Assembly (NCBI RefSeq): GCF_003205515.1
Contig: NZ_KZ826485.1
Coordinates: 62,001-126,000, forward strand
Reading direction: 5' to 3'
DNA: 64,000 nucleotides
DNA from: Litorivita pollutaquae
GTDB lineage: Bacteria; Pseudomonadota; Alphaproteobacteria; Rhodobacterales; Rhodobacteraceae
This document shows positions 32,163 to 40,174 of this stretch, piece by piece; within the stretch, counting starts at the first letter, position 1, and each line of letters begins with the position of its first letter. Below the pieces are notes generated by a model. It did not search any database and had not been told where the DNA came from. It was given only the letters and a program-made list of their open reading frames with translations. Position numbers and translations under genes: made by a program.

Positions 32163-32690
32163 TTAAACGTCCTGGCGCGCGATCTCGGTAATCAGAACAT
32201 CGGAAATTGTATCCCCGATGGCCTTGCGCGCCGCCTCGTTCAAAGCATTGCGCAGCACATCCATATTGTTGGCATTCGTAAAAGCTCCGCGGAATCCGCC
32301 CATATTGGCATGGTCGAACAACACTTGCAGAAACGAATCACGCAACTTCGGCTCACGGGCATAGACCAACTCTTTTTGCCCTGGCCCGACCTCAACGCTG
32401 AGCGATAACACTACCAGAGCTTCGACCTTGCTTTCAGTCACAACCGGCACAACGAATTGATTATTGAGCTTCACATATTCGCGCAGTTCACCCTCGGGAC
32501 CTGTGGATCCTTCGTCACCATGATCCGCGCCGTAGTCATCGCCGTGAGCCGCAGACTTGGCGATGTCTGAGCCATCCCCGCAGGGCTGGATCTCGACCAC
32601 CTCGGCGGGCGGCGGACGCAGCATGACCCCCGCGCCAATTCCGCCTCCAATCCCGATCAATGCCAGCAATATAGGTAAGAGTTTTTTCAT
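32163..32690 (-). CDS. FliL-family protein (copy 2)
   Basis: The 175-residue protein has an N-terminal membrane helix (LLPILLALIGIGGGIGAGVM), a His/Asp/Gly-rich linker, and a C-terminal FliL-type domain (YVKLNNQFVVPVVTESKVEALVVLSLSVEV ... REPKLRDSFLQVLFDHANM, quoted here in pieces). It differs strongly from the FliL at 20788-21294, so it is a paralogue rather than a recent copy. It follows flgH by 12 bases at the end of the flgB-to-flgH operon. It may act in another part of the motor or compensate for FliL; this is inferred. Confidence 0.8.
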   Translation of the reverse strand: MKKLLPILLALIGIGGGIGAGVMLRPPPAEVVEIQPCGDGSDIAKSAAHGDDYGADHGDEGSTGPEGELREYVKLNNQFVVPVVTESKVEALVVLSLSVEVGPGQKELVYAREPKLRDSFLQVLFDHANMGGFRGAFTNANNMDVLRNALNEAARKAIGDTISDVLITEIARQDV

Positions 32691-32702
32691 TAAATCAATT
32701 CC

Positions 32703-33440
32703 TTAGAACGGCAGTATCGTGTCGAGAACCTGTTGGCCGATCCGCGGTTGTTGCACATCGGTGATCTGTCCACGCCCGCCATATGACACCCGCGCTGAAG
32801 CGATTTTGTCATACGTGATCTCGTTCTGACGCGAGATATCGGCAGGGCGCACATAGCCAGTGACCAACAATTCGCGGATTTCGAAGTTCACCCGCACCTC
32901 TTGGCTGCCGGAAATTTCCAGAACCCCATTGGGCAACACATTCAAAATCGTCGCCGCGACCCGCAATGTCAGCTTCTCGTTCCGTTTTACCGACCCATCA
33001 CCGGAGGAATTCGACGAGGAATTCAAACCCACAGCATTGGCCATCGACGCACCTTCGGGCAGGCTCTCGTCAATACGCTGTGGTATGCCAAACAGGTTCG
33101 GCACGCCCATGGACTCCGACCCTCCGCGCGAGCGGGCCGTCGAATTGGAAATCTCGGCCTTGTCATTGATCTCGACCACCACGGTCAGGATATCACCGCG
33201 CTGCATCGCGCGCCGGTCTCCGAGCAAAGATTGCCGACCACCATCCCATAAGGACGCGCCATCAATCATCCGGCGGCGTTCCACCGTTTGCGGCAGGCCC
33301 GCATTCACCATCGCACTCCGCTCAGCCGACGTATCGGTCGGGGTAAAGCTTGGGGCTTTGCCCAAATGGTCAATCCGGTCCGCGCAGCCCGCGCCCGCCG
33401 CCAAGAGCACGCAGCCCGCGATCATTTTCAAAGGATTCAT
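32703..33440 (-). CDS. flgH: Flagellar L-ring protein FlgH
   Basis: FlgH is the outer-membrane lipoprotein that forms the L-ring bushing around the flagellar rod. The 245-residue protein has a lipoprotein signal with hydrophobic core and Cys19 as likely acylation site (GAGC). Conserved FlgH motifs are SLWDGGRQSLLGDRRAMQRGDILTV (in parts), NKAEISN-like (NDKAEISN) and the C-terminal SYGGRGQITDVQQPRIGQQ. It lies 28 bases after flgA and 12 bases before the second fliL. flgI (P-ring) is not in this window although flgA, its chaperone, is. Confidence 0.96.
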   Translation of the reverse strand: MNPLKMIAGCVLLAAGAGCADRIDHLGKAPSFTPTDTSAERSAMVNAGLPQTVERRRMIDGASLWDGGRQSLLGDRRAMQRGDILTVVVEINDKAEISNSTARSRGGSESMGVPNLFGIPQRIDESLPEGASMANAVGLNSSSNSSGDGSVKRNEKLTLRVAATILNVLPNGVLEISGSQEVRVNFEIRELLVTGYVRPADISRQNEITYDKIASARVSYGGRGQITDVQQPRIGQQVLDTILPF

Positions 33441-33468
33441 TCTTAACTCCTAATTGGTCCGCGCGATG

Positions 33469-33909
33469 TCAATTCGACACGCGCACTGTGCCGTTCGCTT
33501 GGACGGTGCCGCTGACTGTGGTGCGGGACGACATGTTCATTACACGCACATGATCGCCGATGCCCGCGCGCGACAACGACCGGCCTTCGGCAATAATTTC
33601 GAGACCACTGCTGACGTAAACGAGGGTGATAATCTGGTTGCGGTCCACCACGGCGGGCGGGCCGACATCTTGCACACGCACGGGGCGTCCGGCGTAAAGG
33701 GCGCTGCGCGCTTCCTGGCCGACCACCTGCTCGATCGCCGTGGCCGCTCCGGGCACCGTGGCGGTGCTGAGCATCACATCGGCAGCGGTTAGCACCGTCT
33801 GCGCGCGCAGGGTGCGCACCGCCACGACCGTATCGGCACCCGCCGGCAGCGCTGCAATTGATGCGGCAAAAATTGCCGCCGCCCGTGCCATATGATGAAC
33901 CCGTGCCAT
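33469..33909 (-). CDS. flgA: P-ring assembly chaperone FlgA
   Basis: FlgA is a periplasmic chaperone that helps FlgI assemble into the P-ring. The protein is 146 residues, short compared with the 200-plus of enterobacteria but usual for this group. A signal peptide (ARAAAIFAASIAALPAGA) is followed by a SAF-like beta domain with AQTVLTAADVML and VYVSSGLEIIAEGRSL. The ATG at 33909 overlaps the flgG stop by one base (TGATG); a GTG one codon earlier is less likely. Confidence 0.9.
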   Translation of the reverse strand: MARVHHMARAAAIFAASIAALPAGADTVVAVRTLRAQTVLTAADVMLSTATVPGAATAIEQVVGQEARSALYAGRPVRVQDVGPPAVVDRNQIITLVYVSSGLEIIAEGRSLSRAGIGDHVRVMNMSSRTTVSGTVQANGTVRVSN

Positions 33910-34694
33910 CACCGAATCTGCGTGGTTGCGCCGAGCATCTGGTCGGCGGCGGAAATCACTTTGGCATTGAGCTCATAACCACGCTGCGCCTCGATCAACT
34001 CGGTCACCTCGCGCACCGCATCGACAGAGCTGTCCTCAAGATACCCCTGCCGCAACGTGCCAAGCCCGTCCAAACCCGGAGTGGCCACCGTTGCGGGGCC
34101 GGAGGCTTCGGTTTCGGTGAACAGGTTCGATCCGATCGCCTCAAGCCCTTTGGCGTTGGTGAAATTGGCCAAGGTGAATTGCCCCAAAAGCTGCGCCTCG
34201 GTGGCCGTATCAAAATAGGCGTAGACCTCGCCATCGGCATTGATGGAAATGCTACGGGCATCGTCAGGGATGACAATTTCCGGCGCGACGGGAAAACCGT
34301 CCGAAGTCACGATCAACCCTTCGCCCGTGCGCTTGAGTGCGCCATCGCGGGTATAGGCCGCCTGCCCAGAGGGCAACGTCACTTCGAGATAGCCTTTGCC
34401 ATCAATCGCAACGTCCAAATCACCGCCGGTGGCCGACAAAGACCCCTGCGCCAAATTGACCGACACAGCCGACGGGCGCACTCCGAGGCCAAGCTGCACA
34501 CCGGTGGGCAATACCGTGCCGTCAGAGGCATTCACCGTGCCGGCGCGCGCCAGCTGCTGATAGTGCAAATCGGCAAATTCGGCGCGGCGGGTGTTATACC
34601 CCGTGGTCGACATGTTTGCGAGGTTTTGCGAAATGGTTTCCACCCGCATCTGTTGTGCGGCCATACCCGTGGCGGCGATTTTTAGGGCGCGCAT
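33909..34694 (-). CDS. flgG: Flagellar distal rod protein FlgG
   Basis: FlgG forms the distal rod linking basal body and hook. The 261-residue protein has the rod-protein N-terminus with the NLANMSTTGY motif (SQNLANMSTTGYNTRRAEF) and the C-terminal helical pair (TELIEAQRGYELNAKVISAAD) that form the helical bundle. A central D1-type beta domain lies between. It is in the flgF-flgG-flgA-flgH segment of the minus-strand operon, 40 bases after flgF. Length matches the family. Confidence 0.97.
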   Translation of the reverse strand: MRALKIAATGMAAQQMRVETISQNLANMSTTGYNTRRAEFADLHYQQLARAGTVNASDGTVLPTGVQLGLGVRPSAVSVNLAQGSLSATGGDLDVAIDGKGYLEVTLPSGQAAYTRDGALKRTGEGLIVTSDGFPVAPEIVIPDDARSISINADGEVYAYFDTATEAQLLGQFTLANFTNAKGLEAIGSNLFTETEASGPATVATPGLDGLGTLRQGYLEDSSVDAVREVTELIEAQRGYELNAKVISAADQMLGATTQIR

Positions 34695-34734
34695 GAGGCG
34701 TCTCCTTTTCGGTTAAATGACAGGCCTACGCGGA

Positions 34735-35448
34735 TCAGCGCAGGAAGGTTTTCAACGCATTGCGCATGCGTTCATCTTCGGCATCAAGGAAGCTTTGACC
34801 CATCTCATAGGCCCGCTGCACCTCGATCATGCGGGCGATTTGCCCGACGGAATCGACATTTGAGCTTTCCAGAAACCCTTGCAGCACCGATGCGTTTTCG
34901 GCCGGCTCATGTCCGGCTTCGGCCAAGAACATCACACCATCCTCGCGCACCATGTTATGCCGCTCGATCGGTTGCACGATGCCGATTTGTGACAAGGGTT
35001 TGCCATTCGAGCTGACCGTGCCGTCGGCCGCAACCGACAGATCCGTCGCGTCAGGCGGAATGAAGATCGGTGCGCCGCCCGCATCAAGCACGCGAAACCC
35101 GTCATTGGTGACAAGATCGCCTTCGGCGCTTGGACTAAAGCTCCCGTTTCGGGTCAAACGCTCGCCCTGCGGCGTCTCGATAAGGAAAAATCCCTCGCCC
35201 TCGATACCAAAATCGAACTGGCCGCCGGTTTGGGTCAACCCGCCCTGCATCATCGAGGTCATACGCACATTGCCCGTTGCCATCGAAATCGACGGCTCGC
35301 CCTCGACGGACTTGACATATTCACCGAACACCAATCCCTCTTGGCGAAAGCCGGTGGTCGCCGCATTGGCGATGTTATTCGCGACGATCTGCATCTCGCG
35401 CATCAATCCGGTTTGGCGGGTCAATGTGGTATATGTTGCGTTTTCCAT
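34735..35448 (-). CDS. flgF: Flagellar proximal rod protein FlgF
   Basis: FlgF is a proximal rod subunit. The 237-residue protein has the rod motif NNIANAATTGFRQEG near residue 25 and the C-terminal ARMIEVQRAYEMGQSF helix. It lies 18 bases after fliQ and 40 bases before flgG. It is shorter than FlgG and shows the typical flgF-flgG tandem. Confidence 0.95.
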   Translation of the reverse strand: MENATYTTLTRQTGLMREMQIVANNIANAATTGFRQEGLVFGEYVKSVEGEPSISMATGNVRMTSMMQGGLTQTGGQFDFGIEGEGFFLIETPQGERLTRNGSFSPSAEGDLVTNDGFRVLDAGGAPIFIPPDATDLSVAADGTVSSNGKPLSQIGIVQPIERHNMVREDGVMFLAEAGHEPAENASVLQGFLESSNVDSVGQIARMIEVQRAYEMGQSFLDAEDERMRNALKTFLR

Positions 35449-35466
35449 GGCTCTGTCCCTTTACCG

Positions 35467-35733
35467 TTATCCGCTGATGATCAGCGGAATGAGCCGGTCG
35501 TGAAAAAACGAGACCAGCGTTTGTGTCATGAACCCCATCGACATCCAGAACACCGCGACAATCGCCGCGAGTTTGGGAACAAAGGTCAGTGTCATTTCCT
35601 GGATCGATGTCAGCGCTTGAAACAGGCCAATCACCAGACCGACGACCAAAGCCACCGATAGGATCGGCACCGATGTGATCAGCGCCACCCAAAGCCCCTG
35701 ACGGAGCGTGTCGAAGAAAATTGCCTGTTCCAT
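35467..35733 (-). CDS. fliQ: Flagellar export protein FliQ
   Basis: FliQ is a small export-gate membrane protein. The 88-residue protein has two membrane helices ([20 protein letters not shown], and [18 protein letters not shown]), the standard FliQ build, with [14 protein letters not shown] between them. It lies 15 bases after fliE and 18 bases before flgF. Export partners fliP and fliR are in separate transcripts in the same window. Confidence 0.95.
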   Translation of the reverse strand: MEQAIFFDTLRQGLWVALITSVPILSVALVVGLVIGLFQALTSIQEMTLTFVPKLAAIVAVFWMSMGFMTQTLVSFFHDRLIPLIISG

Positions 35734-35748
35734 GTCTGAACGGCGGCC

Positions 35749-36036
35749 TTACACCGGCATCCGCAGGATTTCTTGATAGGCTTCGACGACTTTGTCGCGC
35801 ACCGTCACGGCGGTTTCGACCGCCAACTCGGTTTGCGCCAATGCCTGCACCAAAGCATGCGGATCGGCATTGCCCATCATGGACGCTTTGGCCGTGGCCT
35901 CCCCCTCTTGCAAGGTGGCGGCGAAATCCTTGGCGAGACCCGCAAAGGCCTCGCCGGCCCCGCCGGTGCCGAGCGTGGGCTCGGTCGCCGGACGGGAGGC
36001 TGCATATTTCTGGGCGGCAAGTGATTGAATATCCAT
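35749..36036 (-). CDS. fliE: Hook-basal body protein FliE
   Basis: FliE joins the MS-ring to the rod. The 95-residue protein has the usual helical ending (QTELAVETAVTVRDKVVEAYQEILRMPV in parts) and a central helix with FAGLAKDFAATLQEGEATAK. It lies 31 bases after flgC and 15 bases before fliQ. Assignment is supported by the C-terminus and by the flgB-flgC-fliE order common to many bacteria. Confidence 0.92.
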   Translation of the reverse strand: MDIQSLAAQKYAASRPATEPTLGTGGAGEAFAGLAKDFAATLQEGEATAKASMMGNADPHALVQALAQTELAVETAVTVRDKVVEAYQEILRMPV

Positions 36037-36067
36037 TCTGGATCTCCTTTAGGGACAGACGCGCGTT

Positions 36068-36460
36068 TTAGCGGCGGAGAAGTTCAAGCAAACTGGACGA
36101 CATTTGCCGTGCCTGATCGAACATTTTGAGGTTCGCCTCATAGCTGCGCTGCGCTTCGCGCGCGTCAGCAATTTCAATGACAAGGTTGACGTTCGAGCCG
36201 TCATAGTGACCGGTTTCATCAGCCATCGGATGACCGGGATCATAGATTTGCGACAGATCGGACCTGTCGAGTTTGACACGGCCGGTTTTGACCGTCTCTA
36301 CATCACCTGCGGCCCCATGCTCGTTCTCGAACGAGACGGTTTTGCGCCGGTAGCCGGGGGTATCGGCATTGGCGATGTTCTCAGAGACATGCCGCAAGCG
36401 CTGCGCCTGTGCGCGCAGGCCAGAGGCCGAAACAGAAAGGGAATCAGTGAAATCAGCCAT
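36068..36460 (-). CDS. flgC: Flagellar proximal rod protein FlgC
   Basis: FlgC is a proximal rod subunit. The 130-residue protein has the N-terminal rod motif HVSENIANADTPGYRRKTV and a C-terminal helix IADAREAQRSYEANLKMFD typical of rod proteins. It lies 9 bases after flgB and 31 before fliE. Length fits the family. Confidence 0.95.
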   Translation of the reverse strand: MADFTDSLSVSASGLRAQAQRLRHVSENIANADTPGYRRKTVSFENEHGAAGDVETVKTGRVKLDRSDLSQIYDPGHPMADETGHYDGSNVNLVIEIADAREAQRSYEANLKMFDQARQMSSSLLELLRR

Positions 36461-36469
36461 AGGGTTCTC

Positions 36470-36856
36470 CTAGCGACGACCAATGCTGGTGCGCAAAAGG
36501 CCCAGCGACGATTTATAGATGGCAAGCGCGCGGTCATGTTGACGTTGCACCTCGACGGCTTTCATCATCTCTTCTTCAACAGAGACGGTGTTGCCGTTCG
36601 GGTTGGCGCCCTCATCGCTGCGAATCATCGCAACCTGATAGGGACCTTCGGCACCGTTGAGGTGGCCGGCGCGAGTCGCGCGTTGCGCCCCCTCGCCCGC
36701 CGATGGCGCGAATTGCTCGGCAAAGGAAGCAACGTCCTTTGCGCGGTAGCCAGGCGTGTCCGCATTGGCAATATTTTGTGACACAACAGTTTGGCGGGCC
36801 CCTGCATGGGTCGCCATCGCATGTGCCATGCGAAAGATTTCGAGTTTTTCAAACAT
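36470..36856 (-). CDS. flgB: Flagellar proximal rod protein FlgB
   Basis: FlgB is the proximal rod subunit nearest the MS-ring. The 128-residue protein has MAHAMATHAGARQTVVSQNIANADTPGYRAKDV (in parts) near the N-terminus and a C-terminal helix with RQHDRALAIYKSSLGLLRTS. The ATG at 36856 is chosen because GGGAG lies upstream and the family begins with MFEKLEIF; longer frames read into the fliI promoter region. It heads the minus-strand operon of rod, export and ring genes, divergent from fliI. Confidence 0.94.
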   Translation of the reverse strand: MFEKLEIFRMAHAMATHAGARQTVVSQNIANADTPGYRAKDVASFAEQFAPSAGEGAQRATRAGHLNGAEGPYQVAMIRSDEGANPNGNTVSVEEEMMKAVEVQRQHDRALAIYKSSLGLLRTSIGRR

Positions 36857-36940
36857 CGGGGCTTCTCCCTCGATTAGCTTCAACCAAGGCTTAACCCTGA
36901 TTCCTTTAGAAAGAGTTGCAGAGACTTTATGGAGAGTTCG

Positions 36941-38413
36941 ATGAACCAGTCCGACTTCGACAGCCTTACCGCAGAAATTTCGACCCTCAGCGCCGTGCGC
37001 ACCGTGGGGCGCATCTGCGCGGTGGAGGGCAATACGCTGCGCGTCTCCGGATTGGGCCACGCCGCCCGCATGGGGGATCAGCTACAAGTTTACAGACGCG
37101 GCGGCGAAGTGCTCGGCGGCGAGGTTCTGCAATTGGCACAGGACAGCGTGGTGATGCTCCCCGACGCCGCGCCGGACGGGGTGTCCTTGGGAGATCGCGT
37201 TGCGCTGTTGGATGCCAATACGATTGCCCCCTCCGACGCCTGGATCGGGCGGATCATCGACCCCTACGGCAAACCTTTGGACGGCGCCCCCTTGATGCGC
37301 GGGGCGCGCGCGCGGGCATTGCGCGCCGATCCCCCTGCGGCCGCCACACGCCGCGCTATGGGTGAACGGCTTGAAACCGGCATGGCCGTTTTCAATACAC
37401 TCTTACCCGTGGTGCGCGGTCAGCGGGTGGGGCTTTTCGCCGGTTCAGGCGTCGGCAAATCATCGCTTCTGGCGCATCTGGCCCGCAATATGCAGGCCGA
37501 TGTCGTGGTCATCGCCTTGGTCGGGGAACGGGGCCGTGAACTGCGCGATTTTGTCGAGAACGTTCTGGGCGAGGAAGGCATGAAGCGCTCGGTCGTCATC
37601 GCAGCCACCTCCGATCGCTCGCCGTTGGTGCGCCGCCGCTGCGCGTGGACTGCGATGAGTGTCGCAGAACATTTCCGTGACCAAGGCAAACACGTGCTGT
37701 TCTTGGCCGATTCGATCACACGCTTTGCCGAAGCCCACCGCGAAGTCGCCGTGGCCTCGGGCGAAGCCCCGTCTTTACGCGGTTATCCGCCCTCGACCGC
37801 CCATACGATCATGTCGCTTTGCGAACGTGCCGGGCCGGGCGCCGGATCCAGCGGCGATATCACCGCAGTTCTGTCGGTGCTCGTTGCCGGATCGGATATG
37901 GAAGAACCCATTGCCGACATTTTACGCGGGGTGCTCGACGGCCATGTGGTGCTCGACCGGAAAATCGCAGAGCGCGGGCGCTATCCTGCGGTGGATCTCT
38001 TGCGTTCGGTCTCACGGTCCTTGCCCGACGCCGCCAGCCCCGAGGAAAATGCATCCCTCACAGAGGCGCGCCAATTGCTTGGCGCTTATGCACAATCTGA
38101 AATGATGATCCGCGCGGGGCTGTATTCCGAAGGCTCTGACCCAATGCTCGACAGTGCCATCAAAGTGCAGTCGGACCTCGACGCCTTTTTGGCCGAAAAG
38201 GAAAGCCAAGACAGCAGCCACAGCTTTAGCCGTCTGCAATTGATCCTGCGCCGCGCACAATCCGCAGGGCGCAGCGCCGGACAAAAACGCAGCAACGTGC
38301 CAAACCGCGCGGCGCCATCGGCTCCCGCCCCCCGCCAACGCGCCAGTGGCGGCGCTTTGACCGTCAATCCCGCCGTGCGCGGTGCTTCTGGTGGGCAATT
38401 ACCTGCCGAATAG
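36941..38413 (+). CDS. fliI: Flagellar export ATPase FliI
   Basis: FliI is the ATPase of the flagellar type III export machine, related to the F1 beta subunit. From the ATG at 36941 the protein has 490 residues with Walker A AGSGVGKSSLL (near residue 172), the VIALVGERGRELRDF region, Walker B-like HVLFLADSITRFAEAHRE and the IAERGRYPAVD signature. The second ATG is chosen because GGAGAG is 5 bases upstream. The last 65 residues are a Pro/Ala/Arg-rich tail not usual in FliI. It is divergent from flgB and alone in its transcript; fliH is about 18 kb away. Confidence 0.95.
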   Translation: MNQSDFDSLTAEISTLSAVRTVGRICAVEGNTLRVSGLGHAARMGDQLQVYRRGGEVLGGEVLQLAQDSVVMLPDAAPDGVSLGDRVALLDANTIAPSDAWIGRIIDPYGKPLDGAPLMRGARARALRADPPAAATRRAMGERLETGMAVFNTLLPVVRGQRVGLFAGSGVGKSSLLAHLARNMQADVVVIALVGERGRELRDFVENVLGEEGMKRSVVIAATSDRSPLVRRRCAWTAMSVAEHFRDQGKHVLFLADSITRFAEAHREVAVASGEAPSLRGYPPSTAHTIMSLCERAGPGAGSSGDITAVLSVLVAGSDMEEPIADILRGVLDGHVVLDRKIAERGRYPAVDLLRSVSRSLPDAASPEENASLTEARQLLGAYAQSEMMIRAGLYSEGSDPMLDSAIKVQSDLDAFLAEKESQDSSHSFSRLQLILRRAQSAGRSAGQKRSNVPNRAAPSAPAPRQRASGGALTVNPAVRGASGGQLPAE

Positions 38414-38439
38414 ATGGCAAAACCCACAGACAAGAAAAT

Positions 38440-38471
38440 AAAACCGGCGCAGATCACCCTGCGCCGGTTTT
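38440..38471. terminator. Bidirectional terminator between fliI and the DUF1217 gene
   Basis: A perfect 13-bp stem (AAAACCGGCGCAG and its complement) with a 6-base loop ATCACC has A/T runs on both sides. It lies between converging genes and can serve both strands. Confidence 0.88.
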
Positions 38472-38508
38472 ATCATAAGAGCCTTGGCAATGCCGCAAAC
38501 AGATCGGT

Positions 38509-39303
38509 TTAGTAGTTCGAGCTCTGCAACAAGGTCAGCGCAATGTTTCCTGCCGACGTGGCTTGGAAATCGGAAATCTGGCTGCGCACCAGAAAATCCC
38601 TGATCAATTTTTCCTGATTTTCCGGCTGGGCAAACTGCGCGACGCTGTCATCGCCGAAATACTGTGTGGCGCGGTCTTGAAACACCCCGAGCTGTTGATC
38701 AAGATCGAGTTGGGCAAAGCTGCTTGGCAAATTGAAAGCCGTTTGAAACACCTCGCGCAAAGCAGGCGTGCCCATAATCTTGAACCATTTGGTGTCTTCT
38801 GTGCTGTCGCCGACTGCAATCTCTCCAAGGCTGCGCTCGGTGTACATCGCCATACGCATGTTTTCATCTTGCTCACCAACCGCGACCTCGAATTGCTGTT
38901 CGCGGAATTTCCCAATAATATCATCAGCAAAGGTCGATATTTTGGTGTGCGGCGTGCCCAGATCAAAACCGAAAGAGCTGGCCAACTCCTTATACCGATC
39001 ATCCGCCAGCCGGTTGGCCAAAGCCCCATCATCAATGGTGCCCTCTTCGAGAATTTTTTTAACAAAATACTTGTTATTGATGTCATCCCCGAGGCCAAAC
39101 GCCCCCAAGGCAACACGCAGCAAACGCCGGTCATTCACCAAATCCTCGGCGGTCTCGACCTTACTGATATTCTCGGCAAAATACTCCGTATCACGGGTGA
39201 TCACCGTGGATTTCTGAAAGGCGGCATTTTGCGCCTCATAGGTCCGCTCCAGGAATTTCCATCCGACCAAACCGCTTGATGGGATGATAGGTTGAAAGCT
39301 CAT
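38509..39303 (-). CDS. DUF1217 flagellar-cluster protein
   Basis: The 264-residue protein is mostly helical with repeating segments such as DLVNDRRLLRVALGAFGL, DRYKELASSFGFDLG and LRDFLV-type blocks (EKLIRDFLVRSQISDF). It matches the DUF1217 family found beside flagellar genes in Rhodobacterales and rhizobia. It has no signal peptide or membrane helix. Function is unknown; export-related or filament-related roles are possible. It follows flbT by 15 bases at the end of the flaF-flbT transcript. Confidence 0.85.
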   Translation of the reverse strand: MSFQPIIPSSGLVGWKFLERTYEAQNAAFQKSTVITRDTEYFAENISKVETAEDLVNDRRLLRVALGAFGLGDDINNKYFVKKILEEGTIDDGALANRLADDRYKELASSFGFDLGTPHTKISTFADDIIGKFREQQFEVAVGEQDENMRMAMYTERSLGEIAVGDSTEDTKWFKIMGTPALREVFQTAFNLPSSFAQLDLDQQLGVFQDRATQYFGDDSVAQFAQPENQEKLIRDFLVRSQISDFQATSAGNIALTLLQSSNY

Positions 39304-39318
39304 GGTATTCCCCTTTGC

Positions 39319-39723
39319 TCAGCTAAGTGGTGTCGCCAAAAGGCGGTCTTCGCGGGGCAAAAGCGACCGCAGCGCCTTGAGGCATTGATAAAACTGTCCG
39401 CCCAAAACCGCATCGGTCGCGGCAGTCAAATGCGCGCGGCTGTCAGCGTCGGTCAGAACCTGGCTCAGTTCTTCGATCGACCGCAGCAATTTGTGGCGTG
39501 TTTCTGTGGGATCCGCATCGCCTGTCAGAACCAATTGCGCCACATAGCACACCCGCCGCACCGGCGTGTTGGCTTCTTCGGGGTGGATCGCATCACGCAA
39601 CCGCAAAATATTCGCATTGGGTGACACGATCGACAGGCGCGAACGACGCTCCCCGTTTTCAATCACTGCACCATTAATCAACACGCGCTCTTTCGGGCTG
39701 AGTTTCAGGACAAGGCCGCTCAT
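39319..39723 (-). CDS. flbT: Flagellin synthesis repressor FlbT
   Basis: FlbT binds flagellin mRNA and lowers its translation or stability until the hook is complete in Caulobacter. The 134-residue protein has the family pattern KLSPKERVLINGAVIENGER near the N-terminus and LTDADSRAHLTAATDAVLGG near the end. It overlaps flaF by 4 bases and sits downstream of the flagellin gene. Confidence 0.93.
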   Translation of the reverse strand: MSGLVLKLSPKERVLINGAVIENGERRSRLSIVSPNANILRLRDAIHPEEANTPVRRVCYVAQLVLTGDADPTETRHKLLRSIEELSQVLTDADSRAHLTAATDAVLGGQFYQCLKALRSLLPREDRLLATPLS

Positions 39724-40097
39724 GGCTGGACGCTCCCGCTTCGCAGGCCGCGCATCATCGCGGCGTTAATTTCAATCAGTGCAGCAGCGGAGGCTTCGCT
39801 TTTCAACACCTTGCGGCTATGCACCTGGGTAAATTCCGCCAGATAAAAAATCCGCGCCCGAAGATCGTTGGGCAGACCATTGTCATCATCAGCCACGTCG
39901 GCGGCGAGCATGGTCCATAATTTGCGGTTGTCGTGAATCGCCGAGGCCAGCGCGGGAAATCCCATCTTGCCTTTGCGCGCGGCGGCGTTGAGGCGGTGGG
40001 TGATCTTGGCAAAGACCTCGTATTCCGTGCCCCGCGTTGTTCGAATGGGGGCGGCTTGATTGGTATAAGCCTGACGGGCCAAATTTTGAGCGTTCAC
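39720..40097 (-). CDS. flaF: Flagellin regulator FlaF
   Basis: FlaF is an activator of flagellin synthesis and secretion that works against FlbT in alphaproteobacteria. The 125-residue helical protein shows the family start NLARQAYTNQAAPIRTTRG and LARIFYL-type core (RARIFYLAEFTQVHSRKVL). It lies 77 bases after the flagellin gene, with a hairpin in between, and overlaps flbT by 4 bases. Confidence 0.93.
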   Translation of the reverse strand: MNAQNLARQAYTNQAAPIRTTRGTEYEVFAKITHRLNAAARKGKMGFPALASAIHDNRKLWTMLAADVADDDNGLPNDLRARIFYLAEFTQVHSRKVLKSEASAAALIEINAAMMRGLRSGSVQP

Positions 40098-40138
40098 GTG
40101 AAATCCTTCCAGGTGGCATATATGCTATTCGTCTGTAA

Positions 40139-40165
40139 TCAGGGGCGCGGTTCCCGCGCCCCTGA
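40139..40165 (-). terminator. Hairpin downstream of flagellin gene
   Basis: A perfect 12-bp stem (TCAGGGGCGCGG and its complement) around a 3-base loop lies just beyond the flagellin stop. It lacks a T-run on the minus strand, so it may be a processing or stability hairpin that lets some transcription enter flaF-flbT. Confidence 0.6.
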
Positions 40166-40174
40166 AGCTGGCCC

